From Opitutales bacterium (GTDB taxonomy: Bacteria > Verrucomicrobiota > Verrucomicrobiia > Opitutales > Intestinicryptomonadaceae), in contig JAJXPD010000115.1 of assembly GCA_021641325.1 (NCBI GenBank), positions 1-7,137 of the forward strand: 7,137 bases of DNA, written 5' to 3'. Below the pieces are notes generated by a model, which was not told where the DNA came from, made no database searches, and was given only the letters and a program-made list of their open reading frames with translations. Positions 1 through 5,312 of the stretch are shown here, in pieces (position 1 is the stretch's first letter; each line of letters opens with the position of its first letter). A program made the translations under genes and the position numbers.

Positions 1-138
1 TTTGGTGAAGCGCAGTTTTTCGGAAGCGTCTGCGGCGTTCGATACAAGCTCCCTGACGAAGATTTCCCTGTCGGTGTAGAGCGAGTTTTCTACGATGTCC
101 AGTACCTGTTTTACTTCCGCTTTGAATTTGTAGTCCAT
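1..138 (-). CDS. htpG: HtpG (Hsp90 family chaperone), N-terminal fragment
   Basis: Reading the minus strand from the ATG at 138-136 gives 46 codons with no stop before the window edge. The peptide begins [20 protein letters not shown] and continues with [14 protein letters not shown], which is the first helix and ATP-binding helix of the Hsp90 GHKL ATPase domain. E30 lies at the position of the catalytic glutamate and N34 at the ATP/Mg-binding asparagine. HtpG is a cytosolic ATP-dependent chaperone that remodels client proteins. Only about 7 percent of a normal roughly 620-residue protein is present, so nothing can be said about its integrity. The start fits the family, in which the protein begins a few residues before the AEVKQ helix. 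The gene is divergent from the iorA operon. No CIRCE-type heat-shock element was seen upstream. Confidence 0.93.
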   Translation of the reverse strand, partial: MDYKFKAEVKQVLDIVENSLYTDREIFVRELVSNAADASEKLRFTK

Positions 139-143
139 ATATT

Positions 144-149
144 ATTATA
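144..149 (-). promoter_or_regulatory. candidate -10 box for htpG
   Basis: On the minus strand these six bases read TATAAT, a perfect sigma70-type -10 hexamer, embedded in an AT-rich run. No good -35 box lies 16-18 bases upstream. The hexamer is only 5 bases from the htpG ATG, so a normal start site would fall on or next to the start codon and give a leaderless or nearly leaderless mRNA. It could also be chance in AT-rich sequence. Confidence 0.3.
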
Positions 150-267
150 GTGTTTTGTTTTTTGAAAATATGCGAGCGTCGCGGATTGTTCCCGACCCGC
201 GCGCGCCCCGTGTTTAATTGTGGATTATCGGACAGCTTCGCGTTTTTTAAAGAACAAAAGACAAAAA

Positions 268-324
268 TTTTTCCGAAATCGGGAAAATGATGTTGAATAT
301 TTCCGCGAAAAGTCGGATTATCCG
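268..324 (+). promoter_or_regulatory. candidate promoter/operator region of the iorA operon
   Basis: Three elements lie just before iorA. At 268-275 and 280-287 there is a near-perfect inverted repeat (TTTTTCCG / CGGGAAAA, one G-T pair) around a 4-base centre. At 293-298 TTGAAT stands 17 bases before GATTAT at 316-321, each matching the sigma70 consensus at four of six positions. At 314-324 the palindrome CGGATTATCCG covers the putative -10. An 8-base copy, GGATTATC, also occurs at 222-229 and 315-322. The symmetric sites could bind a regulator. No regulator gene is visible, so this rests on symmetry and position only. Confidence 0.28.
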
Positions 325-330
325 TAAAGT

Positions 331-1926
331 ATGTCAAATATCGTAAAGAAACTTTTGAGCGGAAACGAGGCAATAGCCCTCGCCGCACGCCACGCGGGTT
401 GCGCCCTCGGAGTGGGCTACCCCGGAACGCCATCGACCGAAATTCTCGAAAACTTTTCCCTGCTCGGCGGAAACGCCGAATGGGCGCCGAACGAAAAAGT
501 TGCCGCGGAAGTCGCGCTGGGAGCGGCTTTTGCGGAGGCAAATTCCATGGTAACAATGAAGCACGTCGGCTTCAATGTAGCCCAAGACCTGTTCTTTACG
601 GCATCATACAGCGGCGTTCAGGGCGCGTTTGTAGCGGTCGTAGCAGACGACCCAGGAATGGCGTCGAGCCAAAACGAGCAGGATACCCGCTCGCTTGCAT
701 ACGCGGGCGGACTCCCCGTCCTCGAACCCGCCGACTCGCAGGAGGCCTACGACCTCACGCGCCTTGCGTTCAAACTTTCCCGCAAATGGGGGATTCCGTT
801 CATCATTAGAACCACAACACGCATTGCCCACAGCAATACGGTTGTTTCGTACGACCTCGGCGCGGTTGAAGACCTCCACCCCGCGAACTACGCAAAAGAC
901 ATCACAGTGCACGTCATGGTCCCCGGGCACGCAAAGCCCGCGCACAGACGCCTCCGCAAGAAGCACGCCGACATGCTCGCGTGGAACGAGTCCGGCGAAT
1001 CGCCGAACAAAATAATCGAGGGCAAGTCGGACGAGCTGGGGATAATCGCAAGCGGCGTGGCGTTCCAGCACGCAATGGAGGCGGCTCCCGACGCGGGCTT
1101 CTTCAAAGTCGCGTTCTCGAACCCGCTTCCCGTAAAGAAAATTGCCGAATTTACGAAAAAATACAAGCGTTGCGTAGTGGTGGAAGAGGGCGACCCCTAC
1201 ATGTCTACACTGCTGCTTGCGGGCGGCGCAAACGTCGAGCCGCGCGACGAAGTGTGGCGTTTCGGCGAATTCAATTCCGACAGGGCAAAGGCGCAAATAG
1301 AGGGCAGGACAGACTACGCCGCGCCCGTTCTCAAAATGAAGCCGCCGCAACTCTGCAACGGCTGCCCTCACGCTTTCAGCTTCAAGCCGCTCGTGGAACT
1401 CAACTGCATAGTTTCGGGCGACATCGGCTGCTACACGCTCGCGGCAATGCGCCCCGTAAGCGGAATGGACCTGCAAATTTGCATGGGCGCGTCAATCGGC
1501 ATGGGAATAGGGCTTAGGAAAGTCCTTCCCGAAGAGCAGGCGCGGAAAGTCGTAAGCGTTATCGGCGACAGCACTTTCATGCACAGCGGTCTCACGGGGC
1601 TTCTCGAAATGGTCTACAATCCGCCCGCAACGGGGCACGTCGTGGTGGTTGTAGACAACTCCACGACCGCGATGACAGGCCAACAGGAACACCCCGGAAC
1701 GGGCAGAAAGCTCGACCACACACCCGCGCCGCACAAGGTTTCGATTGCGGACGTCGCAAAGGCAATCGGCGTCCAGAACGTGGTTGAGTTCAACCCCGTG
1801 CGCGACGGCGAAAAAATCAAGAGCTACCTCGAAGAAAAACTGGCTACAAACGAGCTTACGCTGATTATCCTCAAACAGCCCTGCCTGCTCGCGGCGGCGA
1901 ACCTCGCAAAAATGAAAAAGGCTTAA
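331..1926 (+). CDS. iorA: indolepyruvate (arylpyruvate):ferredoxin oxidoreductase, alpha subunit, lacking the C-terminal ferredoxin domain
   Basis: Catalytic TPP-containing subunit of the oxygen-sensitive cytosolic enzyme that converts arylpyruvates plus CoA to arylacetyl-CoA, CO2 and reduced ferredoxin, or the reverse. The 531-residue protein shows the N-terminal pyrimidine-binding domain with YPGTPSTEI (30-38) and ADDPGMASSQNEQD (105-118). The CxGCPH motif is at 342-347. The TPP/Mg domain carries GDIGCYTL (363-370), GDSTF (412-416) and DNSTTAMTGQQEHPG (442-456). Classical archaeal IorA is about 600-650 residues and ends with two [4Fe-4S] clusters of CxxCxxCxxxCP type. Here the chain stops soon after the TPP domain, and the only late cysteine is C518. 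iorB follows 3 bases later, so this is a real short form and not a frameshift. The ATG at 331 gives the family's normal start before the LLSGNEAIA segment; there is no clear Shine-Dalgarno sequence. Confidence 0.95.
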   Translation: MSNIVKKLLSGNEAIALAARHAGCALGVGYPGTPSTEILENFSLLGGNAEWAPNEKVAAEVALGAAFAEANSMVTMKHVGFNVAQDLFFTASYSGVQGAFVAVVADDPGMASSQNEQDTRSLAYAGGLPVLEPADSQEAYDLTRLAFKLSRKWGIPFIIRTTTRIAHSNTVVSYDLGAVEDLHPANYAKDITVHVMVPGHAKPAHRRLRKKHADMLAWNESGESPNKIIEGKSDELGIIASGVAFQHAMEAAPDAGFFKVAFSNPLPVKKIAEFTKKYKRCVVVEEGDPYMSTLLLAGGANVEPRDEVWRFGEFNSDRAKAQIEGRTDYAAPVLKMKPPQLCNGCPHAFSFKPLVELNCIVSGDIGCYTLAAMRPVSGMDLQICMGASIGMGIGLRKVLPEEQARKVVSVIGDSTFMHSGLTGLLEMVYNPPATGHVVVVVDNSTTAMTGQQEHPGTGRKLDHTPAPHKVSIADVAKAIGVQNVVEFNPVRDGEKIKSYLEEKLATNELTLIILKQPCLLAAANLAKMKKA

Positions 1927-1929
1927 ACC

Positions 1930-2406
1930 ATGGAAAAAACTACAAACATTCGCACTGCGGGTCTCGGCGGCATGGGCGTCTTGAAGGCGTCGCTTATTCT
2001 CAGCGAACTCCTCTTCGAAGAGGGCTACGACGTCAAAAAGGCGGAAGTCCACGGAATGTCGCAACGCGGCGGCTCGATATCAAGCGACGTGCGCTTCGGA
2101 AAAAAAGTCGTAAGCCCGATGATAGGGGAGGGTAAGATTGACTTTTTGCTGTCGCTCGAACCCGAATGGTCTGACGTCCACAAGGCGTCGCTCGCGCCCG
2201 ACGGCGTGGTGATTTCGCCCGCCGACTTCGACGTATCAAAGCTCAAAAGCGCGAAGGCTATAAACGTAGCGGCTCTCGGCGTGCTCAGCAACTACCTCGA
2301 CATTCCCGAAAACCGCTGGCTTGAAACAATCGCAAAATTCTTCCCCGAAAAACTCCGCGATGCAAACGAGGAGGCCTTCAAGCTCGGGCGCAATTCGAAA
2401 AAATAA
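1930..2406 (+). CDS. iorB: indolepyruvate (arylpyruvate):ferredoxin oxidoreductase, beta subunit
   Basis: Gamma-type (POR/KOR gamma-like) subunit that pairs with IorA. The 158-residue protein shows the family's nucleotide-like loop GLGGMGVL (11-18) and the highly conserved HGMSQRGGS (41-49), followed by the SPMIGEGKIDFLLSLEP segment (62-78) that defines these subunits. It is shorter than the usual 190-200 residues. The missing length appears to lie in the second half, where loops between the LEPEW segment and the C-terminal helices are compact. The start is 3 bases after the iorA stop, with AAGG at 1918-1921 giving an 8-base spacing, so translation is probably coupled to iorA. It contains no iron-sulfur motif. 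With both subunits lacking ferredoxin-type clusters, electrons would have to pass from the TPP centre to an external carrier. Confidence 0.94.
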   Translation: MEKTTNIRTAGLGGMGVLKASLILSELLFEEGYDVKKAEVHGMSQRGGSISSDVRFGKKVVSPMIGEGKIDFLLSLEPEWSDVHKASLAPDGVVISPADFDVSKLKSAKAINVAALGVLSNYLDIPENRWLETIAKFFPEKLRDANEEAFKLGRNSKK

Positions 2407-2430
2407 CAGCAGCACAATTTCCGTACACAT

Positions 2431-3762
2431 ATGGCTCAAAATTGGAACGACAAAAACGGAAAATTCAACCCCGTAAGCGCGATGGACTACCTGCCGCGCG
2501 AACAGCTCAGATTCATCCAGTCCCAAAGGCTCTCGGCGATGGTAGAGCACGCCTATGAAAACGTCGCCCTCTACCGCGAAAGAATGGACGCAAAGGGCGT
2601 GAAACCGTCCGACATCAAGTCCATCGACGACATATCGAAGCTTCCGTTTACACAGAAAACCGACCTCCGCGACACATATCCATACGGGCTTTTCGCAGTT
2701 CCCACAAACGAGGTCGTAAGACTGCACGCGTCGAGCGGCACGACGGGCAAGCCGATAGTCGTAGGCTACACCGAAGACGACATGGACGTTTGGAAAACCT
2801 CCGTCATGCGCTGCCTGCTCATGAGCGGAATCAATAGGGGAGACTTCGTCCAAATCTGCTACGGCTACGGGCTCTTTACGGGAGGTCTGGGCGCGCACGG
2901 CGGCGCGGAAAAACTCGGCTGCACGGTTATCCCCGCATCGACGGGCAACACCGAACGCCAGCTCATGATTATGCGCGACTTCGGCACAACCGCAATCTGC
3001 TGCACGCCAAGCTACTTTATCCACTTGATTGAAGTCGCGCCAAAATACGGAATCGACATGAAAAAACTGCCGCTTTCGCACGGCGTTTTCGGCGCGGAGC
3101 CGTGGTCGGAGCAAATGCGCAATTTCATTCAGAAAAACACGAACGTCGTCGCGCACGACATCTACGGACTCTCCGAAATCACGGGCCCCGGCGTCGGCTG
3201 CGAGTGCTCCGAACAAAACGGTCTCCACATTTTGGAGGATAACTACTACCCCGAAATCGTAGATCCCGAAACGGGCGAACCGCTCCCCGACGGCGAAGAG
3301 GGCGAGCTTGTCCTCACGACATTGGCGAAGAGGGCGATGCCCATTCTCCGCTACCGCACCCACGACATTACGTCGATTATCACCATGCCGTGCAAATGCG
3401 GCAGAACGCTCCGACGCATTCGCAGAATAGGGCGCAGAAGCGACGACATGTTCATCATCCGCGGCGTAAACGTGTTCCCGTCGCAAATTGAAGTCGCGCT
3501 GATGAGGGTCGAGGAATGCACGCCGAATTACAGAATTATTCTCGACAGGGAAAAAGACCTCGACACCGTGACGGTCGAAGTGGAAGTAGACGAAAAATAC
3601 TACGCCGACAGCGTTTCGGAGCTAGACGCGCTCCGCAAGAAAATCAAAACGTCGATTGCAAACATAGTCGGAATCAAAATCGAAGTGAAAATCGTCGAAC
3701 CCAATAAAATCCCGCGCTCCGACGGCAAGGCGAAAAGAGTCATCGACAACCGAAAAATTTAG
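2431..3762 (+). CDS. paaK: phenylacetate-CoA ligase family adenylate-forming enzyme
   Basis: ANL-superfamily ligase that activates phenylacetate or a related arylacetate with ATP and CoA, via an acyl-AMP, to arylacetyl-CoA. At 443 residues it is normal for PaaK (about 430-440). Visible motifs are SSGTTGKP (101-108, phosphate loop), the aromatic-rich GYGLFTGGLGAHGGAEKLG (145-163), the YGLSE motif (245-249), YRTHD (308-312, ribose-binding aspartate), the hinge region GRRSDDMFIIRGVNVFP (334-350) and the C-terminal DGKAKRV (431-437) with the candidate catalytic lysine. It lies 24 bases after iorB and 15 bases before the ACT gene, in the same operon. The arrangement iorAB-paaK-ACT recurs in anaerobes and links the ligase to arylacetate/aromatic amino acid interconversion rather than to the aerobic paa ring-epoxidation pathway, whose genes are absent here. 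The exact aryl substrate cannot be read from the sequence. Confidence 0.94.
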   Translation: MAQNWNDKNGKFNPVSAMDYLPREQLRFIQSQRLSAMVEHAYENVALYRERMDAKGVKPSDIKSIDDISKLPFTQKTDLRDTYPYGLFAVPTNEVVRLHASSGTTGKPIVVGYTEDDMDVWKTSVMRCLLMSGINRGDFVQICYGYGLFTGGLGAHGGAEKLGCTVIPASTGNTERQLMIMRDFGTTAICCTPSYFIHLIEVAPKYGIDMKKLPLSHGVFGAEPWSEQMRNFIQKNTNVVAHDIYGLSEITGPGVGCECSEQNGLHILEDNYYPEIVDPETGEPLPDGEEGELVLTTLAKRAMPILRYRTHDITSIITMPCKCGRTLRRIRRIGRRSDDMFIIRGVNVFPSQIEVALMRVEECTPNYRIILDREKDLDTVTVEVEVDEKYYADSVSELDALRKKIKTSIANIVGIKIEVKIVEPNKIPRSDGKAKRVIDNRKI

Positions 3763-3777
3763 AAAGGAAAACCCGAC

Positions 3778-4164
3778 ATGAGAATAAAACAAATATCCGT
3801 ATTCTTGGAAAACACCCCCGGACACCTTGAAAGAGTCTGCAAGACGCTCGCCGAGGCGGACATTAATCTCCACACCATAACAATCTCGGAAACAAAAGAT
3901 TACGGAATTGTCCGCGCAATCGTGGACGACCCCGAAAAAGCGGCGCGTACGCTCAAAGATAACGGATTTTTTGCAAAACTCGTCGAAGTGCTTGCAATAG
4001 AAGTTGAAGACAAACCCGGCGAACTCTCGAAAATCCTCAGAAAGGCGTCGGAAGTCGGGCTGAATGTGGAATATATGTACGCAATGACGCGCCCCGTAAA
4101 CGACAAGCCCGTAATGGTGATGTCGTTTAAGGATATCGACGCGGCGGAGCGCATTTTCGGCTAA
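3778..4164 (+). CDS. tandem ACT-domain protein linked to IorAB/PaaK
   Basis: Small cytosolic protein of 128 residues made only of two ACT domains. The first covers about residues 1-65, opening KQISVFLENTPGHLERV, and the second about 70-128, opening AIEVEDKPGELSKIL. Both keep the beta1-loop-alpha1 signature xNxPGxL / DKPGEL that forms amino-acid binding sites in regulatory domains. There is no catalytic domain. Stand-alone tandem ACT proteins commonly sit beside paaK and iorAB, and some paaK genes are annotated with a fused ACT domain. The likely role is allosteric sensing of an aromatic amino acid, with PaaK or IorAB as the controlled partner; this is inference from context. It has the best ribosome-binding site in the operon, AAAGGA at 3763-3768, 9 bases before the ATG. 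Confidence 0.9.
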   Translation: MRIKQISVFLENTPGHLERVCKTLAEADINLHTITISETKDYGIVRAIVDDPEKAARTLKDNGFFAKLVEVLAIEVEDKPGELSKILRKASEVGLNVEYMYAMTRPVNDKPVMVMSFKDIDAAERIFG

Positions 4165-4701
4165 ATGGCGGCGCAAAATCGAAAACCGGCAGGCATAACG
4201 CGCAAACTTTTTTGGGCGTTGCTCGGCGTTTCGTTTTTTGCGCTGACATATATTAACTTCACGAGCGACGAGAATTTGAGGCTTGTCGCCGAACAATATC
4301 CCGAAGTGAGCCTGTCGTTTCGCAAGGCTTTTCTGGACGGCTATAAAATGTTCATGTCGCTCGCGCTTTTCCTGACGGACATCGTGCTGGTCGGACCGTT
4401 CGCATGGCTGAGCTATTTTGGCGACCATATAGTGTCGAAACGCGGCGACTTCATAAAACGCGTGAGCTTTTTCGACTTGGGCATAATGCTCGCAATAGAC
4501 TTCACCATGGCGGTGATTTCGTTCAATTTCATGATAATAAACGCGGTAGACCCGAACCCGATAAAAGTGCTCGGCACAATGACGCCGTGGATTTTTACGG
4601 GAATCGGATTCGCCGCATGGTTTGCAACGTCGCTACTTAAAATATACTCATATAGCTCCGATCAGCGCAAAGACCTGAAAAAATATGTTATCAAATTCTA
4701 A
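4165..4701 (+). CDS. unrecognised four-helix integral membrane protein
   Basis: I do not recognise the family of this 178-residue protein. It has a short basic N-terminus (NRKPAGITRK) and then four likely transmembrane segments at about 13-32, 60-84, 102-127 and 140-162. A polar, acidic loop of about 28 residues follows the first helix, and a basic tail (DQRKDLKKYVIKF) ends the protein. By the positive-inside rule, the basic ends and the basic SKRGDFIKR loop (91-99) would be cytoplasmic, which puts both termini inside. The acidic 33-59 loop and the short DPNP loop (129-132) would then face outward. There are no obvious metal-binding or catalytic residues. It starts on the base after the ACT gene stop codon, so it is almost certainly cotranscribed and translationally coupled. 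That suggests a role with the arylacetate or aromatic amino acid pathway, for example substrate passage or membrane anchoring, but this is only context. Confidence 0.82.
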   Translation: MAAQNRKPAGITRKLFWALLGVSFFALTYINFTSDENLRLVAEQYPEVSLSFRKAFLDGYKMFMSLALFLTDIVLVGPFAWLSYFGDHIVSKRGDFIKRVSFFDLGIMLAIDFTMAVISFNFMIINAVDPNPIKVLGTMTPWIFTGIGFAAWFATSLLKIYSYSSDQRKDLKKYVIKF

Positions 4702-4717
4702 ACGGCAATTATTGAAA

Positions 4718-4740
4718 AACGCGCCAACACAAAGCGCGTT
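4718..4740. terminator. GC-rich hairpin after the ior/paaK operon
   Basis: A perfect 7-bp stem, AACGCGC (4718-4724) with GCGCGTT (4734-4740), encloses a 9-base loop. It begins 16 bases after the stop codon of the membrane protein, where an operon terminator would be expected. On the plus strand it is followed by GCAAAG rather than a T-run, so it is weak as an intrinsic terminator. On the minus strand the stem runs into five T residues (complement of 4715-4719), a better intrinsic form. It may serve as an mRNA 3' stabiliser or a terminator for minus-strand transcripts. Confidence 0.4.
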
Positions 4741-4960
4741 GCAAAGAAAACTACACCAAAAAAAACGCATAATAAAACAAACTCCGCCCGAGGCAAATTT
4801 GTCGCACAATATATATTATGTCTAATTCGTGAAAATCGAAAAGCGCTTGGGTTTTGTTTCGCGTGTCCGGCCTGTGAAAATAAACATAACAAACGTAATA
4901 TAAATTAGTTATGAAGGCGTATATTGAGTTGAAAACCGCGGCAAATGGCGAAAATATTAT

Positions 4961-4975
4961 TAGACAGTCTGTCTA
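4961..4975. promoter_or_regulatory. perfect 15-bp palindrome, operator-like (TetR-type appearance)
   Basis: TAGACAG-T-CTGTCTA is a perfect 7+1+7 inverted repeat. It is flanked on both sides by TATTAT (4955-4960 and 4974-4979), each a five-of-six match to a -10 box. If the left copy is a -10 element, transcription would begin near 4967 inside the palindrome, a classic place for a repressor operator. The length and the half-site resemble operators of TetR-family repressors, but no repressor or efflux gene is in the window. A -35 box at the correct spacing was not seen; TTGAAA at 4929-4934 is 20 bases from the left copy. Confidence 0.4.
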
Positions 4976-5044
4976 TTATAAGCTAAAAACCGCCCCTTTT
5001 TGACTCAATCTTGGGGCTTATCGCACTTTTCTGACGGGTTATGA

Positions 5045-5312
5045 ACAGCAATCGCGCCAATTCTGCGCCAATATGCTCAATTCAAACGTATCGCACAAGA
5101 TTTATCATTAAGAAAAGCGCAAAGTTTGGCGTATTCACCGACGATTTCCATCGGAACAATGGTTAAAAGAATGTTTGCGTTGGAGAAAGGACAACAGCCC
5201 TACCCTGCGCTTTTCTGCCATTATTTCCAACTTCTGCGAGAAATGCAAACTCCGACCGCGAAAGGAGTTTTTTTTCTCGCAAAACACGTCAAAAGGGTAT
5301 TCAACTCTTTTA
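5045..5312 (+). pseudogene. possible protein-coding remnant before galM
   Basis: After the TGA at 5042-5044 this frame is open and reads through a protein-like segment: ILRQYAQFKRIAQDLSLRK, then GTMVKRMFALEKGQQP and ALFCHYFQLLREMQ, with helix-like spacing of hydrophobic and charged residues. There is no ATG before 5156, and the frame runs into galM in the wrong register. Codon choice (tta, tca, aga, agt) differs from the GC-rich neighbours. I cannot assign a family. It may be a decayed foreign gene or chance. Confidence 0.18.
5235..5281 (+). terminator. long stem-loop with T-run immediately upstream of galM
   Basis: The inner stem AAACTCC (5247-5253) pairs with GGAGTTT (5264-5270) around the loop GACCGCGAAA and is followed by T residues to 5275, the form of an intrinsic terminator. 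An outer stem, TGCGAGAAA (5235-5243) with TTTCTCGCA (5273-5281), extends it across a small internal loop (TGC against TT). The outer stem uses part of the T-run, so the two halves could act as a terminator with a competing longer structure. It ends 31 bases before the galM ATG. It implies that a plus-strand transcript, either a galM leader or a small RNA, ends or folds here. Confidence 0.55.

Larger units (their letters stand above)
4702..5312. other. 610-base intergenic region, structured but without a convincing gene
   Basis: This stretch separates the aromatic operon from galM and is visibly AT-richer than its flanks. It holds the hairpin at 4718-4740, the palindromes AAGCGCTT (4841-4848) and TAGACAG-T-CTGTCTA (4961-4975), and the repeat AAAACCGC at 4932-4939 and 4986-4993 flanking the latter. 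GCGCCAAT occurs twice, 11 bases apart (5054-5061 and 5065-5072), and a long hairpin lies at 5235-5281. One plus-strand frame is stop-free from 5045 onward. The minus strand carries a stop-free frame of 64 codons at 4698-4892, with no family resemblance and no supported start. It could be a regulatory leader, an intergenic RNA locus, or decayed sequence. Confidence 0.6.

Noticed and set aside
139..330. CIRCE heat-shock element upstream of htpG
   Set aside because: Neither the TTAGCACTC half-site nor its complement with a 9-base spacer is present in the region.
604..1476. Long minus-strand open frame (290 codons) inside iorA, and similar ones at 2236-3486 and 5310-6728
   Set aside because: These are antisense shadows produced by GC-biased third codon positions. 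Their products are rich in Arg, Ala and Val with no family features, while the plus-strand genes show full motif sets.
4698..4892. Minus-strand ORF of 64 codons with a hydrophobic second half
   Set aside because: It overlaps the 3' end of the membrane-protein gene and its terminal hairpin, has no family resemblance, and lacks a ribosome-binding site. The hydrophobic look follows from the A-rich plus strand.
4911..5003. A 30-codon plus-strand ORF starting ATGAAGGCG
   Set aside because: It has no ribosome-binding site and no recognisable motif, and the operator-like palindrome lies inside it. A random ORF of this length is expected in AT-rich sequence.
4992..5017. GCCCC / GGGGC inverted repeat as a second terminator
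   Set aside because: The stem is only 5 bp with a 16-base loop, an alternative TAAGC/GCTTA pairing competes for the same bases, and no T-run follows directly.
5175..5312. N-terminal extension of galM from TTG
   Set aside because: The added 46 residues contain the coding shadow of the 5235-5281 hairpin and do not resemble the GalM N-terminus. The ATG at 5313 gives the normal family length.
4702..5312. Insertion sequence, CRISPR array or tRNA in the intergenic gap
   Set aside because: There are no terminal inverted repeats with target duplication, no regular repeat-spacer pattern, and no cloverleaf with a T-loop motif. The repeats seen are short and occur only twice.
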